Shown here: in pieces, positions 9,229-17,718 of the stretch
Layout: each line of letters begins with the position of its first letter
How positions within the stretch are numbered: the first letter of the stretch is position 1
NCBI RefSeq assembly: GCF_019263745.1
Contig: NZ_CP077107.1
Coordinates: forward strand, 3,100,001-3,164,000
From: Methanospirillum hungatei
Lineage (GTDB): Archaea; Halobacteriota; Methanomicrobia; Methanomicrobiales; Methanospirillaceae
Reading direction: 5' to 3'
Length of the DNA stretch: 64,000 nucleotides
The notes under the pieces: model-generated
Databases searched by the model: none
The model's input: only the letters and a program-made list of their open reading frames with translations
Told to the model about the DNA's origin: nothing
Program-made: the position numbers and the translations under genes

Positions 9229-9998
9229 TACTCCTTCCCCTGCCAGTTAAAGAGCTTTGTTTGTCCCATTCTGAAGAAATAATCTGCAACAATACCGATC
9301 ACCCCGATGATAATCATACCAGCAACAATGACCTGTATCTGTCCCAGATTATATGCAAACATAATCAGATATCCTAGGCCAGCACTTGTTCCGGGTAACA
9401 TCTCAGCTGCTACAAGACACATCCATGCAACCCCGAATGCCAGACGCAATCCAGTCCAAATTGAAGGTAAAGCTCCAGGAATGACTACCGTTTTGAATAT
9501 TTCTAAGGTCGTGGCTCCAAGAGTCTGTGCAACTTCAAGCCATCGTACCCTGACACTCCTGACTCCTTCAATCGTACTGATAAAGACCGGAAAAAACGAA
9601 CCGATGAAAATAATAAAGATGAGAGAGCCGAATCCAATTTTAAACCATGCAATCGCTAGAGGCATCCAGGCAATAGGTGGGACTGGTCGTAAGATCTGGA
9701 TAATGGGATTAACATAATCCTCTGCAGATTTTGACCACCCACATAAGAGCCCTAAAAATACACCAATTAATACCGCAAGGAAAAATCCATTTAAAACACG
9801 CTGAAGACTGGTGAAACTGTTTTGATATAGTGAAGCCCCACCAAATAATGGGTCAAAAGGGTGAATCAGGACTGGAATGATTGTTTCCCAGCCGGGCAGT
9901 ATGAAACTGTTTTGAATGTATATCGAAAGAACCTGCCAGATTAAGATAATTCCTACAGGTATGGCAAGTCCCTTGATAAATCCATGAAACCGCTTCAT
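9228..9998 (-). CDS. ABC transporter permease (SsuC/TauC type)
   Basis: The 256-residue membrane protein has about six hydrophobic helices, beginning with GLAIPVGIILIWQVLSIYI, and the cytoplasmic coupling loop of binding-protein-dependent permeases in the segment EVAQTLGATTLEIFKTVVIPGALPSIWTGLRLAFGVAW. That loop docks on the ATPase encoded next. The start ATG shares ATGA with the end of the binding-protein gene. Together with its neighbours it forms a NitT/TauT-type importer in the cell membrane. Length and motif spacing are normal for the family, in contrast to the rearranged binding protein upstream. Confidence 0.93.
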   Translation of the reverse strand: MKRFHGFIKGLAIPVGIILIWQVLSIYIQNSFILPGWETIIPVLIHPFDPLFGGASLYQNSFTSLQRVLNGFFLAVLIGVFLGLLCGWSKSAEDYVNPIIQILRPVPPIAWMPLAIAWFKIGFGSLIFIIFIGSFFPVFISTIEGVRSVRVRWLEVAQTLGATTLEIFKTVVIPGALPSIWTGLRLAFGVAWMCLVAAEMLPGTSAGLGYLIMFAYNLGQIQVIVAGMIIIGVIGIVADYFFRMGQTKLFNWQGKE

Positions 9999-11206
9999 AG
10001 TGCTCCAAAACTCGGAAGTCCGTATAGGGAGATTTGTATTCCCTCATATTCAAATGCTTCCCGCATCATTTCTTCCTGAATTGAACTTTGAGGAACAGCA
10101 ATAATTAACGGCTGCCCTGAAAAAGACCGATTTTCCACCCATTCAATAAATGAGTTCCAATCGTCACAGGGAGCCTGATCATCCACAACCAGACCAGAAC
10201 CCCCTGCATTAATAGAATGAATAATCGAAGCAGGATTGCCCATTGATATCTGCATTAGGGTGGGGACACTCCCGATATATGCAACGTCAATCGCTCTCTG
10301 TCCAAGCCCGGTCATAATCCCTCCTCCGACTTGGCCAGGCAGTAACTGAACGTCGGCAACCGGTTTGTCATTGACAATAAGTTGACATTCATCCGGTCGG
10401 TCGGATGTGTCAGATCTTGGTGCAAGACAAAATCCATAGGTTTCACAAATCCTATCAGATTCTATGATTGTAACATATAGAGGAGCATACAGATCAGCAG
10501 AAGGAAGATACCCAATCCGGACAGATGAAGGAGTCTTGGAAATATGTGGTTTTGAGCCATTGAGGAGATCTAAAGCACGTTTGTATACCGAACCAACCGT
10601 ATTTGATGAAGAATGATCTGACATTATATTATCTGACAGGGATTTTTCAATTAAACCTAGATCCGGAAGAGATGCATTATCGGTAAATACAATGTGAGGA
10701 AACGCATTTTTCTCTAACTCAATAGGATCAAGGAAAAGACCTGCTGACCTGATGGGTTTAGAGCCATACACCCATCGTGCGGTAATGTTGACAGCCTCAC
10801 CTGGGTCATCATATATTTTTTGTATTCCGGCAATTGTCACCGCAGACAGGAGGGAGGCAATTTCTGGGTATTCAGTAATAAATGAATTTCGCATTACGAG
10901 AACATTACATGCAGTGTTCTCCCATTTCCTGTCAGGCGGAATATCTGCATCCCTGGCAATTACCTTTCCAATCCCTCCCATCTCTGCCGTCGAGACAACT
11001 GACTCCCACACAAAAAAGGCATCTACCTGGCTGGTATTCAGGAGCTGGGGCATAATTCCTGATGTTCCATATACTATCTGAACCTGGGGCTGGTCAGGAA
11101 TATCCCTTACTCTGTAATTTGAAGGCAACTCGTAAACGAGAACCAGAGATGCTATAATAATTATACAAATCAGGAGAATATACCCTGCCCTCATTCCAAG
11201 TACCAT
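9995..11206 (-). CDS. Membrane-anchored ABC substrate-binding protein with swapped (circularly permuted) lobes
   Basis: Binding protein of a NitT/SsuA-type importer, 403 residues, held outside the membrane by an N-terminal helix (YILLICIIIIASLVLVYEL). Normal members run N-lobe then C-lobe. Here the C-lobe comes first: IMPQLLNTSQVDAFFVWE (about residues 52-69), ERK-free stretch IPPDRKWENTACNVLVMR, then YPEIASLLSAV and the C-terminal helices to about 215. The N-lobe follows: VRIGYLPSADLYAPLYVTI (about 229), VADVQLLPGQVGGGIMTGLG, IDVAYIGSVPTLM, GGSGLVVDD, and AVPQSSIQEEMMREAF, ending ISLYGLPSFGAL. Both ends carry a version of the crossing strand (QVQIVYGTSGIMPQLL and IQISLYGLPSFGAL), as expected after tandem duplication and loss of the outer lobes. 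The frame is continuous, and the gene overlaps the permease by ATGA. Substrate is unknown. Confidence 0.85.
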   Translation of the reverse strand: MVLGMRAGYILLICIIIIASLVLVYELPSNYRVRDIPDQPQVQIVYGTSGIMPQLLNTSQVDAFFVWESVVSTAEMGGIGKVIARDADIPPDRKWENTACNVLVMRNSFITEYPEIASLLSAVTIAGIQKIYDDPGEAVNITARWVYGSKPIRSAGLFLDPIELEKNAFPHIVFTDNASLPDLGLIEKSLSDNIMSDHSSSNTVGSVYKRALDLLNGSKPHISKTPSSVRIGYLPSADLYAPLYVTIIESDRICETYGFCLAPRSDTSDRPDECQLIVNDKPVADVQLLPGQVGGGIMTGLGQRAIDVAYIGSVPTLMQISMGNPASIIHSINAGGSGLVVDDQAPCDDWNSFIEWVENRSFSGQPLIIAVPQSSIQEEMMREAFEYEGIQISLYGLPSFGAL

Positions 11207-11370
11207 AGCACGAGGCCTTATTTATCAGTACGTTTAACAAGAGGTGCATCAGATTGAGGTTCATATCCATAATAATTGATCAATATAAATATCTCGAACT
11301 TCTGCTGTTTATGAATCTTCCTCTTGAGCACAGATAGGATATTGAAAATCCACAGAATAGTCAAAAATTC

Positions 11371-11399
11371 TTATATCATACATACATTAAGAACGTTCT
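11371..11399 (+). promoter_or_regulatory. Candidate TATA box and 10-bp palindrome before the 24-residue-repeat protein
   Basis: TTATATCATA at 11371-11380 resembles an archaeal TATA box. It is followed by the perfect palindrome AGAACGTTCT at 11390-11399, about where transcription would begin. The repeat protein starts 15 bases further on without a clear ribosome-binding site. A regulator binding the palindrome would block initiation; this is inference. Confidence 0.4.
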
Positions 11400-11413
11400 A
11401 TGAACGATAGATA

Positions 11414-11710
11414 ATGATGAATATATACACCACGTCATTTCACCCGGACAGTCCTGATGAACCAGTCCCGTGGTATGAAATTGTTGAGAACGAAATTTAT
11501 ACCACCCTCTATCATCCGACTCACCCCCAGGAACCTGTTTCCTGGTTTATAATACGAGAACAGGAGATTTTCACTTCACCAGACCATCCAACACATCCTG
11601 ATGAACCTGTTGCATGGTTTGAAATCAGAAAGAATCTGATATACCCTTCAGAAAACCATCCGACCCATGCGGATAATGATCTGCCCTGGTTTGAGATCAG
11701 AGAGATATAA
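11414..11710 (+). CDS. Small protein made of four 24-residue repeats (HPTHPxEPVxWFEIR)
   Basis: The entire 98-residue product is four tandem units of 24, 24, 24 and 23 residues, with consensus I-Y/F-T-x-x-x-H-P-T-H-P-x-E-P-V-x-W-F-E-I-R-x-x-x. Conserved His, Asp/Glu and Trp residues recur at fixed spacing, which suggests four beta-hairpin-like blades or a metal- or ligand-binding surface. It has no signal peptide or membrane helix, so it is probably cytoplasmic. Regular repeats with codon-level variation show that it is translated and under selection rather than a recent DNA expansion. Start is ATG 11414 or 11417. It stands alone between the ABC operon and htpX, both on the other strand. I do not recognise a named family. 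Confidence 0.8.
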   Translation: MMNIYTTSFHPDSPDEPVPWYEIVENEIYTTLYHPTHPQEPVSWFIIREQEIFTSPDHPTHPDEPVAWFEIRKNLIYPSENHPTHADNDLPWFEIREI

Positions 11711-11773
11711 TATCCTCATCATTTATTCAAAAGATGTCAATTACCAGGATATCGAAAAAAGAAGAATAGATAA

Positions 11774-12652
11774 TTAATATCCGCGGAGCTCAGCCCGAAC
11801 TTTTTCGAGGTTTTCTATCCGCTTCTCAAGTGATGGATGAGTAGAGAAGAGCCCTGCAAGAGTCTTTCCTGAAAGGGCCGGAATGATATAGAATGCATTT
11901 GCACCTTCTGCTGCAACCTTTGCTTCAGTTGGCAGACGATCCATCCGTCCGCTGATCTTCTGAAGAGCAGAGATCAGAGCATCAGGATTAGTAGTAATAT
12001 ATGCTGCACCTCGATCTGCTGCAAATTCCCTGTATCTGGAGAGTGCCATCATCAGGAGAGTTGCAATAACCCAGACAACCGCTGCAACAATTCCTGCAAT
12101 TATCCATGCACCGCCTTGTTCACGATTGCTGAATAATGAAGCAAACAGGAAGTTGTTCATGATCATTGAGGCAATCATGGCAACAAAACTTGCAACTGTC
12201 ATCGTAAGAATGTCACGGTTCTTGACATGTGAAAGCTCGTGTGCCAATACTGCTTCAAGCTCGTCCTTGTTTAAGGTCTGCATGATAGAATCTGTTACAG
12301 CGACGACAGCATGATTCGGACTTCTGCCAGTTGCAAATGCATTTGGCATTGGAGAGTGCATCACGGCAATTCGTGGTTTTGGCAGATCTGCCTCTGTACA
12401 TAACTTTTCGATCATGCGATGAAGATCAGGGGCTTCATCATATTCGACAATCTTAGCACCAGTACTCATGAGTACCAGTTTGTCAGAGAAGAAGTACTGA
12501 ACAACGCCCATTACAACTGCTATCACGATAATAAATCCAGATGGCAGTCCAAGGGCAAACAAGATACCCATGAATACCAGATACACGAGTAAGAGCAGTG
12601 CCCATGTCAGGAGTATACGTCCTGTCAGGCCTGCATCACGTTTCCATTTCAT
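11774..12652 (-). CDS. htpX: HtpX-type membrane zinc metalloprotease
   Basis: Integral-membrane M48 protease involved in quality control of membrane proteins. The zinc motif is AHELSHVKNRD with His138, Glu139 and His142; the third ligand is the Glu in SRYREFAADRGAAYI. Two hydrophobic helices near the N-terminus (LLTWALLLLVYLVFMGILFAL and FIIVIAVVMGVVQYFF) and two more after the active site (about residues 150-200) give the usual topology. Other family landmarks are MPNAFATGRSPNHAVVAVT and STHPSLEKRIENLEK near the end. The length of 292 residues is normal. It is monocistronic as far as can be seen. Confidence 0.95.
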   Translation of the reverse strand: MKWKRDAGLTGRILLTWALLLLVYLVFMGILFALGLPSGFIIVIAVVMGVVQYFFSDKLVLMSTGAKIVEYDEAPDLHRMIEKLCTEADLPKPRIAVMHSPMPNAFATGRSPNHAVVAVTDSIMQTLNKDELEAVLAHELSHVKNRDILTMTVASFVAMIASMIMNNFLFASLFSNREQGGAWIIAGIVAAVVWVIATLLMMALSRYREFAADRGAAYITTNPDALISALQKISGRMDRLPTEAKVAAEGANAFYIIPALSGKTLAGLFSTHPSLEKRIENLEKVRAELRGY

Positions 12653-12741
12653 ATTGCTCTAAGGTATTATTATCTCCGAGGATAAAGAGTTATACCGATC
12701 CACTGAATATATCTGCCTGAACAGAAGAAGAAAGGATTTAA

Positions 12742-13203
12742 TCAGGTATCAATGACCGCCATGCGGACCGCCTCTTCGGGACCGGTGCAGGCAATAACAC
12801 CGGGTATGTCCCAGGTGGAAAGACCATACACAGGAATTTGAGATTTTAAAGCATACGCGATCTCAGTCAGTGTACCATATTCTCCTCCTATTGCAATGAC
12901 AGCATCACATGAACCGATAAGAATGAAATTTCTGGCATGATTCATCTGCGTTTTAATAATTGCAGATAGGAAAGGATTCCCTTCACAACCAGGAACAATA
13001 CCAATAGCGACTCCTCCTTCCTGAATAGCCCCCTGGCATGATGCTTCCATTATTCCACCCATTCCACCGGAAAGGAGAATGGCTCCTGCACGGGCAAGCA
13101 GGGACCCGACCATTTTTGCCTGAAGAATTTCTGATTCAGATGCATTCGACGCTCCGATAACTGCGACCTGCTTTTTTCGTTGCCATGCCTGGTCCGAAGT
13201 CAT
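12742..13203 (-). CDS. TIGR00725/LOG-like Rossmann-fold protein
   Basis: This 153-residue protein has a Rossmann-like nucleotide-binding fold: VAVIGASNASESEI at the start, LLSGGMGGIMEASCQGAIQEGGVAIGI, and the family motif IGGEYGTLTEIAYALK. Relatives include the TIGR00725 group and, more distantly, LOG phosphoribohydrolases, which use PGGxGTxxE. Here the loop reads IGGEYGTLTE, so the glutamate is kept. Its reaction is unknown; a nucleotide-derived ligand is likely. ATG 13203 is chosen over ATG 13227 because GAGGG lies eight bases upstream of it. No operon partner is evident. Confidence 0.8.
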   Translation of the reverse strand: MTSDQAWQRKKQVAVIGASNASESEILQAKMVGSLLARAGAILLSGGMGGIMEASCQGAIQEGGVAIGIVPGCEGNPFLSAIIKTQMNHARNFILIGSCDAVIAIGGEYGTLTEIAYALKSQIPVYGLSTWDIPGVIACTGPEEAVRMAVIDT

Positions 13204-13615
13204 AGTGATACCCTCTACTGGAAGCATACATCAGCCTTTCTATCGGAAAATCTTGTAATTTGACTGATCTGCATCCGAAAATTCTTCCCCTATTGTAATC
13301 CTCAATATACTGTAGTCATATATAAAACGAAGCAGATATAAAAAAATAATGAGATCTTGAATCGTGCAAACATCCATTCCTAATTGTTCACTCTGGAATG
13401 GCCCAAACAATTTTCCTACCCTGATATACCCTATCAGATCTTGATATTCATGAATCTGCTCTGATTGAGATATATGAACTCAATATGGTAATTCAATCCA
13501 TTCGTGAGTAGGAAAATCATCTCAAAAGGGAATTTTAGAAAACCCAAATATCCGAGAGAATAAGTATACAGATTTTTGATTGACTAAAGGTATTATACCA
13601 GAAAAATTGATGTAA
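13204..13615. other. Intergenic region between divergent genes
   Basis: This 412-bp AT-rich interval must carry the promoters of the TIGR00725-like gene and of the hydrolase at 13616. ATATATGAACTCAATATGG near 13470 and TTGATATTC nearby are AT-rich but give no clear pattern. I see no small gene, repeat or strong hairpin. Confidence 0.4.
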
Positions 13616-14320
13616 ATGACAAAGAATACAATTAAAATTAACAATATCCCGGCGTTATTATGGGGCGAAAAGAGCAACAAACTATTCATTGCGGTTCATG
13701 GTAACCTTTCGCATAAGGAAGATACTGTCATCGAACTTCTCGCGAATGAGGCAATTAAGAAGGGTTATCAGGTATTAAGCTTTGATCTCCCGGAGCATGG
13801 AGATCGGAAAGGAGAGGAAATCCCATGTAAGGTGCAGCATTGTGTCCATGATCTCAAAGAAATCGGGAAGTATGCTCAAGAACACTGGGACCAGGTATCC
13901 CTCTTTGCCTGCAGTATGGGAGCTTACTTCAGCCTGTTAACCTATCGTGATATTGGTCTGAAAACAGCCCTTTTTCTCTCTCCGGTGGTTGATATGGAAC
14001 GAATCATCCGGAATATGATGATGTGGTTTCAAGTATCTCCGGAGCGGTTGGAGAAAGAAGGGACGATAGATACCCCGGTTGGTCAGAAGTTATATTGGGA
14101 TTACTTCTGTTATGTGTTAGAGCACCCGGTTGACAAGTGGGATGTTGATACCCGAATCTTATATGGAGCACAGGATAATCTGGTCGAGGTTGATACCATC
14201 AGCAATTTCATCGAAAAATTTCCGTGTACCCTGGAAATTATGGATGAAGGAGAACATTATTTCCATACGGATGATCAGATAAACGTATTCACACAGTGGC
14301 TGGAAAAAAATATTGAATAA
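13616..14320 (+). CDS. Alpha/beta hydrolase, cytoplasmic
   Basis: The 234-residue protein has the alpha/beta hydrolase core: FIAVHGNLSHKED (oxyanion loop), LSFDLPEHGDRKG, nucleophile elbow FACSMGAYFSLL with Ser100, acid in ILYGAQDNLVEVD, and terminal His in DEGEHYFH. The elbow is C-S-M-G rather than G-x-S-x-G, since position -2 is Ala-Cys; this is tolerated in some esterases. It lacks a signal peptide. The likely role is hydrolysis of a small ester or amide, but the substrate cannot be assigned. It is a single gene, and the tract after the stop is AT-rich. Confidence 0.8.
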   Translation: MTKNTIKINNIPALLWGEKSNKLFIAVHGNLSHKEDTVIELLANEAIKKGYQVLSFDLPEHGDRKGEEIPCKVQHCVHDLKEIGKYAQEHWDQVSLFACSMGAYFSLLTYRDIGLKTALFLSPVVDMERIIRNMMMWFQVSPERLEKEGTIDTPVGQKLYWDYFCYVLEHPVDKWDVDTRILYGAQDNLVEVDTISNFIEKFPCTLEIMDEGEHYFHTDDQINVFTQWLEKNIE

Positions 14321-14602
14321 GTGTATCCCATGGTATCGAGAAATAATGGAGATATCTGATATGGGAGTATCTACAATTCCAATCAGTATCTTGAAATCTC
14401 CCTATAATTTCCTTTAGTTTACCGGTCAATTAAATATTTTTTACTGGAATAAATTTTGCAATTACTTCACGTGTACCTGCGAAAACCTCTATTCACACCT
14501 ATTCATTAATTTGCTCAAATATCCAGTGATTAAGGGTACAACAGCCATATTATTCCCGGGAAAAAACAACACGATTATATAATAACATATAGAATAGGGA
14601 GT

Positions 14603-15175
14603 ATGGGCTATTGTGTACAACTTGGAATTCTCTGTTCATTGGTTCTAGTTTTTTGTACTGGATTCTGTTCTGCTGCTGAATCATCCTCCGCTTTGATCTA
14701 TATCCAAGGGAGTGAAAGTGCAATCACGAACGGATCAAATGGGATGATAATTACGGTAAAGGATGTCGTTCCATATTTCCATATTACCGATGGTGTAGAA
14801 AGTAAATTAGTTCCGGTAGGGTCTCTTGCCGATATTTCCTACCCCGTACAAGCAGTAGTTAATCTTTTTAATGCTGAAAATGAAACCAACTCAATAATTC
14901 ATGTCTCAAATCTTTCTTTATCGGATGAGAATAAGGTTCTCACCCTTGATGTCACCCCGCTTGAGTTTTATGAAGGTGAGAGGCTAAAATCCTTTGTGAA
15001 TGGGCAGACACCACTATCAGACGAGAAGATCGGTGAATACAATCGTGCCGGTATTTATTTAGAAGCAGTCTGGGAGGCACCATCAAATGCTCTGAATTGT
15101 ATCCCTTGTTTCTGTTGTGATTTTGGAGGTAGTGGAGAGTGTGGGAATATATGCGAATGTTGTACACCTACATGA
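14603..15175 (+). CDS. Secreted protein with an eight-cysteine C-terminal tail, function unknown
   Basis: The 190-residue product has a signal peptide (GILCSLVLVFCTGFCSAAES), then a ~110-residue beta-rich middle with phrases such as GMIITVKDVVPYFHI and VLTLDVTPLEFYEGERL. The C-terminus holds eight cysteines in 23 residues (C-IP-C-F-CC ... EC-GNI-C-E-CC). Such a cluster could bind a metal or FeS centre, form disulfides, or carry lipids outside the cell. AGGGAGT directly before the ATG supports the start. A T7 tract follows the stop, so the gene is probably transcribed alone. I do not recognise a family. Confidence 0.75.
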   Translation: MGYCVQLGILCSLVLVFCTGFCSAAESSSALIYIQGSESAITNGSNGMIITVKDVVPYFHITDGVESKLVPVGSLADISYPVQAVVNLFNAENETNSIIHVSNLSLSDENKVLTLDVTPLEFYEGERLKSFVNGQTPLSDEKIGEYNRAGIYLEAVWEAPSNALNCIPCFCCDFGGSGECGNICECCTPT

Positions 15176-15211
15176 TGTTACTGGTAATTTAGTAGGGAAC
15201 TAATTCATCCC

Positions 15212-15218
15212 TTTTTTT
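15212..15218 (+). terminator. T7 tract after the Cys-rich protein
   Basis: Seven T residues follow TTCATCCC 37 bases after the stop codon at 15175, a typical archaeal termination signal. Confidence 0.45.
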
Positions 15219-15442
15219 GTGAGATACTTAGCCGGTTTTTGTTCTTTTGGATAAAAAAACCCTGAGATAAACTGTCTTTTCTTTTCTGTGATATCTATGT
15301 ATAATGAATGATAAACAAACCTGGGAGTCATTGGTGATGAGATCTGATCCGATAATCCGGAACACGATTCCGATTGCAGGCAAAGGAAAAAGGATAATTA
15401 AGTATACCTTATGATAATCCGAAGAGGTTTTTGGTATTCTGT

Positions 15443-16654
15443 TCAGGGTTCCTCTTGCATCTCCGAGCAGTTCAGATACCTGCCAGCCCCGACGATATAC
15501 CGGGCGTCATCACTCCCGGTGCAGAGTTCGATATAACTCTTCTTTTTGTAGAGGATGAGTGATTTCGGGTTTGAGTATACGTAACTAATCCAGCCTTTTC
15601 CTTTCTTTAAGGCAAGTTCCGTCAAATCATCCCGGAACATGTTCCCTACCGCATCAGGTTTTCCTGAATAATGGGTTCCTACGGTCTGGGGATTGACTCC
15701 GTTCCCAAGAAGGGTTACATTGGTATCAAAGACGAATACGTAGAAATTTGGATCGGTAGAATCCACATACGGGCTCTCACCTGCGTTAATACTGGCAATT
15801 GTTCCGCTGGGATCACTTTTCAAGTCTTCAATGGTCTTTTGGACAAGATCGACCAACATCTCATCGGTAATATCACTATCCATACATCCTATCGGAAGAT
15901 ATTTCAAGAAAATCTTCTCATAGTCGGTGCTACCGCTTTCAGCCCGGTTCATCTTGAGCTGCTTGAGAGTATTGTTCACCGCAGAAACGAACTCCTCAGA
16001 TGTATCCGGATTAAAAGCAAAGTAATCTTCAAAATAAGATATCTCCTTTTGTTGTGCAAATTTGGATGGATCTTTGGCATACGTCGCAATAGCTTTCTGA
16101 CCCGGATAATCTCCATAAGCAAATGCATTGACAGAGCCGTCATCAACCAGTTTTATTGCGTCTTCTGCGGTGAGGACTTCAATAAGGTTCTTTTCGTTAG
16201 CACCTGCATTCAGAGTGGAATTGATGGTTCGACTATCTTTAATGACTGCTATCTTCAATGCTGCGATATCACTTTTTTCTGACAGATTTACGCCCTCATT
16301 CGTATAGATGAGATCACGATCGGTAAAGAAGGGCCCTGCCCATAAGAAATCATTCTCCCGTTCAGGAGTCCGGGTGATGGTAAAAAGAACCGTATCAGGG
16401 GTTGTTCTAACGAGGTTATATCCCTCAGACCAGGGAAGGAGCTTGAATGAACTCCGGTTTATGTCACTTCCCATTTTCTGCAAAATCTTCTCGAAGAGGT
16501 CCACAGAAATGCCCTGTAATGTTCCATTATCAACGAAGTTTAGAGGATAGTAATCTTCTGTGATAATCTGGATGTCTTCTGGTATTACCGTTCCGGAACA
16601 AAAGGTCGGAAGAGTGAGAAACCCTATGAGGAGAAATACTATTATTCGTTTCAT
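15443..16654 (-). CDS. Secreted SBP_bac_3-type sensor/binding protein with C-terminal Cache domain
   Basis: The 403-residue product has a signal peptide (MKRIIVFLLIGFLTLPTFCSG). Residues ~28-265 match a family-3 solute-binding domain: ITEDYYPLNFVDNGTLQGISVDL, TRTPERENDFLWAGPFF, LKIAVIKDSRTINS, and AFAYGDYPGQ. Residues ~270-395 are a Cache_2 unit: INAGESPYVDSTDPNFYVFVFD, GTHYSGKPDAVGN, GKGWISYVYSNP and YIVGAGRYLNC. This pairing suggests an exported two-domain ligand sensor. No transmembrane helix or kinase is attached, so it may cooperate with a separate receptor. The same arrangement, extended by a propeller, occurs at 47694-50084, so the two genes are paralogues. Downstream on the same strand is the C-terminal half of a disrupted PAS sensor. 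Confidence 0.85.
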   Translation of the reverse strand: MKRIIVFLLIGFLTLPTFCSGTVIPEDIQIITEDYYPLNFVDNGTLQGISVDLFEKILQKMGSDINRSSFKLLPWSEGYNLVRTTPDTVLFTITRTPERENDFLWAGPFFTDRDLIYTNEGVNLSEKSDIAALKIAVIKDSRTINSTLNAGANEKNLIEVLTAEDAIKLVDDGSVNAFAYGDYPGQKAIATYAKDPSKFAQQKEISYFEDYFAFNPDTSEEFVSAVNNTLKQLKMNRAESGSTDYEKIFLKYLPIGCMDSDITDEMLVDLVQKTIEDLKSDPSGTIASINAGESPYVDSTDPNFYVFVFDTNVTLLGNGVNPQTVGTHYSGKPDAVGNMFRDDLTELALKKGKGWISYVYSNPKSLILYKKKSYIELCTGSDDARYIVGAGRYLNCSEMQEEP

Positions 16655-16698
16655 AAATTCAGGTTTTTAGGTCAAATGTAAAACTATAAATATTCACC

Positions 16699-17718
16699 TC
16701 ATTGTATGATGATTCCTTTCATACCGTCGGAGAAAGAAATGAGTTTCATAGATACAGGTTTTTTTGTATTATCCCCGCAGGTGAGTTCAAAGATCTCTTT
16801 TTGAAATTCTGACGTATCTTTCTCATTCTTCTTTACCATCTCTTCCAAAATCTTTTGAGCATTTTTGTCCGGAAATGCCTTCTCTGCCCAGGTATTCCAG
16901 GAAGAAATAGCACTCAGATCATACCCAAATTCATCTGAAAACTTCCGGTTCAAATATAAAATGGTATTTTGCTTGTCCAGTATCATGACCGGAATATCCA
17001 GGGCTGATGCAAATTCTTTAAATTTCTGTTCACTCCTGGATAACCGCTGCTCTGTCATCCTTCGGGCAAGTGCTATTGATGCCTGGCGAAAGAATGATAA
17101 TATTACCTGTTTATTTTCGAGTTTTTCATCCTTACCAAGACATATCCCGACCAGTCCGAATAATTGTTCCTGCCATACCAGTCCGGTGAGATATATTTTT
17201 GCAATGTTAAATGTCAAGGATGCTTGTTCACATGCTTCTTTTGGAAATATATGGGCACATGCATCATAAAATGAATATTCTTCTTCTTCATAAAATGGCT
17301 TGAAATGCATAACCCGCATTTCCTTAAAAGTAAAGGCATTCTCATGGAAAGGGGCAGAATAAAAGAAATCTTTAACCGGAAATTTCATTCCGACCGGATT
17401 AAAACCAAACAGTTGTGTGACTCCTTCCCGTGTTTTTTCATCTTCTATTGCTCGAAAAATAAATTGTCCCTCCGTCTCATCATAGGAATGAATATAGTAT
17501 CGTGGATTTTCTGGGACAAGACTTTTCAATTGGTCTGCAATATATACATAGATGTCAGATTCCGGGGGAAGGTCAACCAGTTCTTCAGCCGTCCGGGCTA
17601 AAAACTCCATATTTTTTAGATGACGTTTCTTCTCGGTTATATCCTCAAGCACTATGGTAAGGCCCTTCTCTTTTTCCTCAAACAGTGTAGGGATAACTTC
17701 CATTTTGTAAAAAAAATC
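16699..17718 (-). pseudogene. C-terminal part of a PAS/GAF sensor split by IS66
   Basis: This fragment opens inside a PAS domain (YKMEVIPTLFEEKEKG, then LTIVLEDITEKKRHLKN), continues with a GAF-like region of ~200 residues (DIYVYIADQLKSLVPENPRYYI to LSFFRQASIALARRM) and ends with a second PAS domain (FKEFASALDIPVMILDKQN...). The upstream part lies on the far side of the IS element at 19348-19802. Joining ...NNID to FFYKMEVIP through one copy of GATTTTTT (minus strand) restores a single frame of about 488 codons. The ATG 17703 could start only a truncated protein. No kinase domain is present, so the intact protein was probably a ligand-sensing regulator. Confidence 0.85.
17711..17718. repeat. 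Left target-site duplication of IS66 (AAAAAATC)
   Basis: AAAAAATC here is identical to 19348-19355 on the far side of the element. Eight bases is the duplication length characteristic of IS66-family transposition. Confidence 0.9.
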
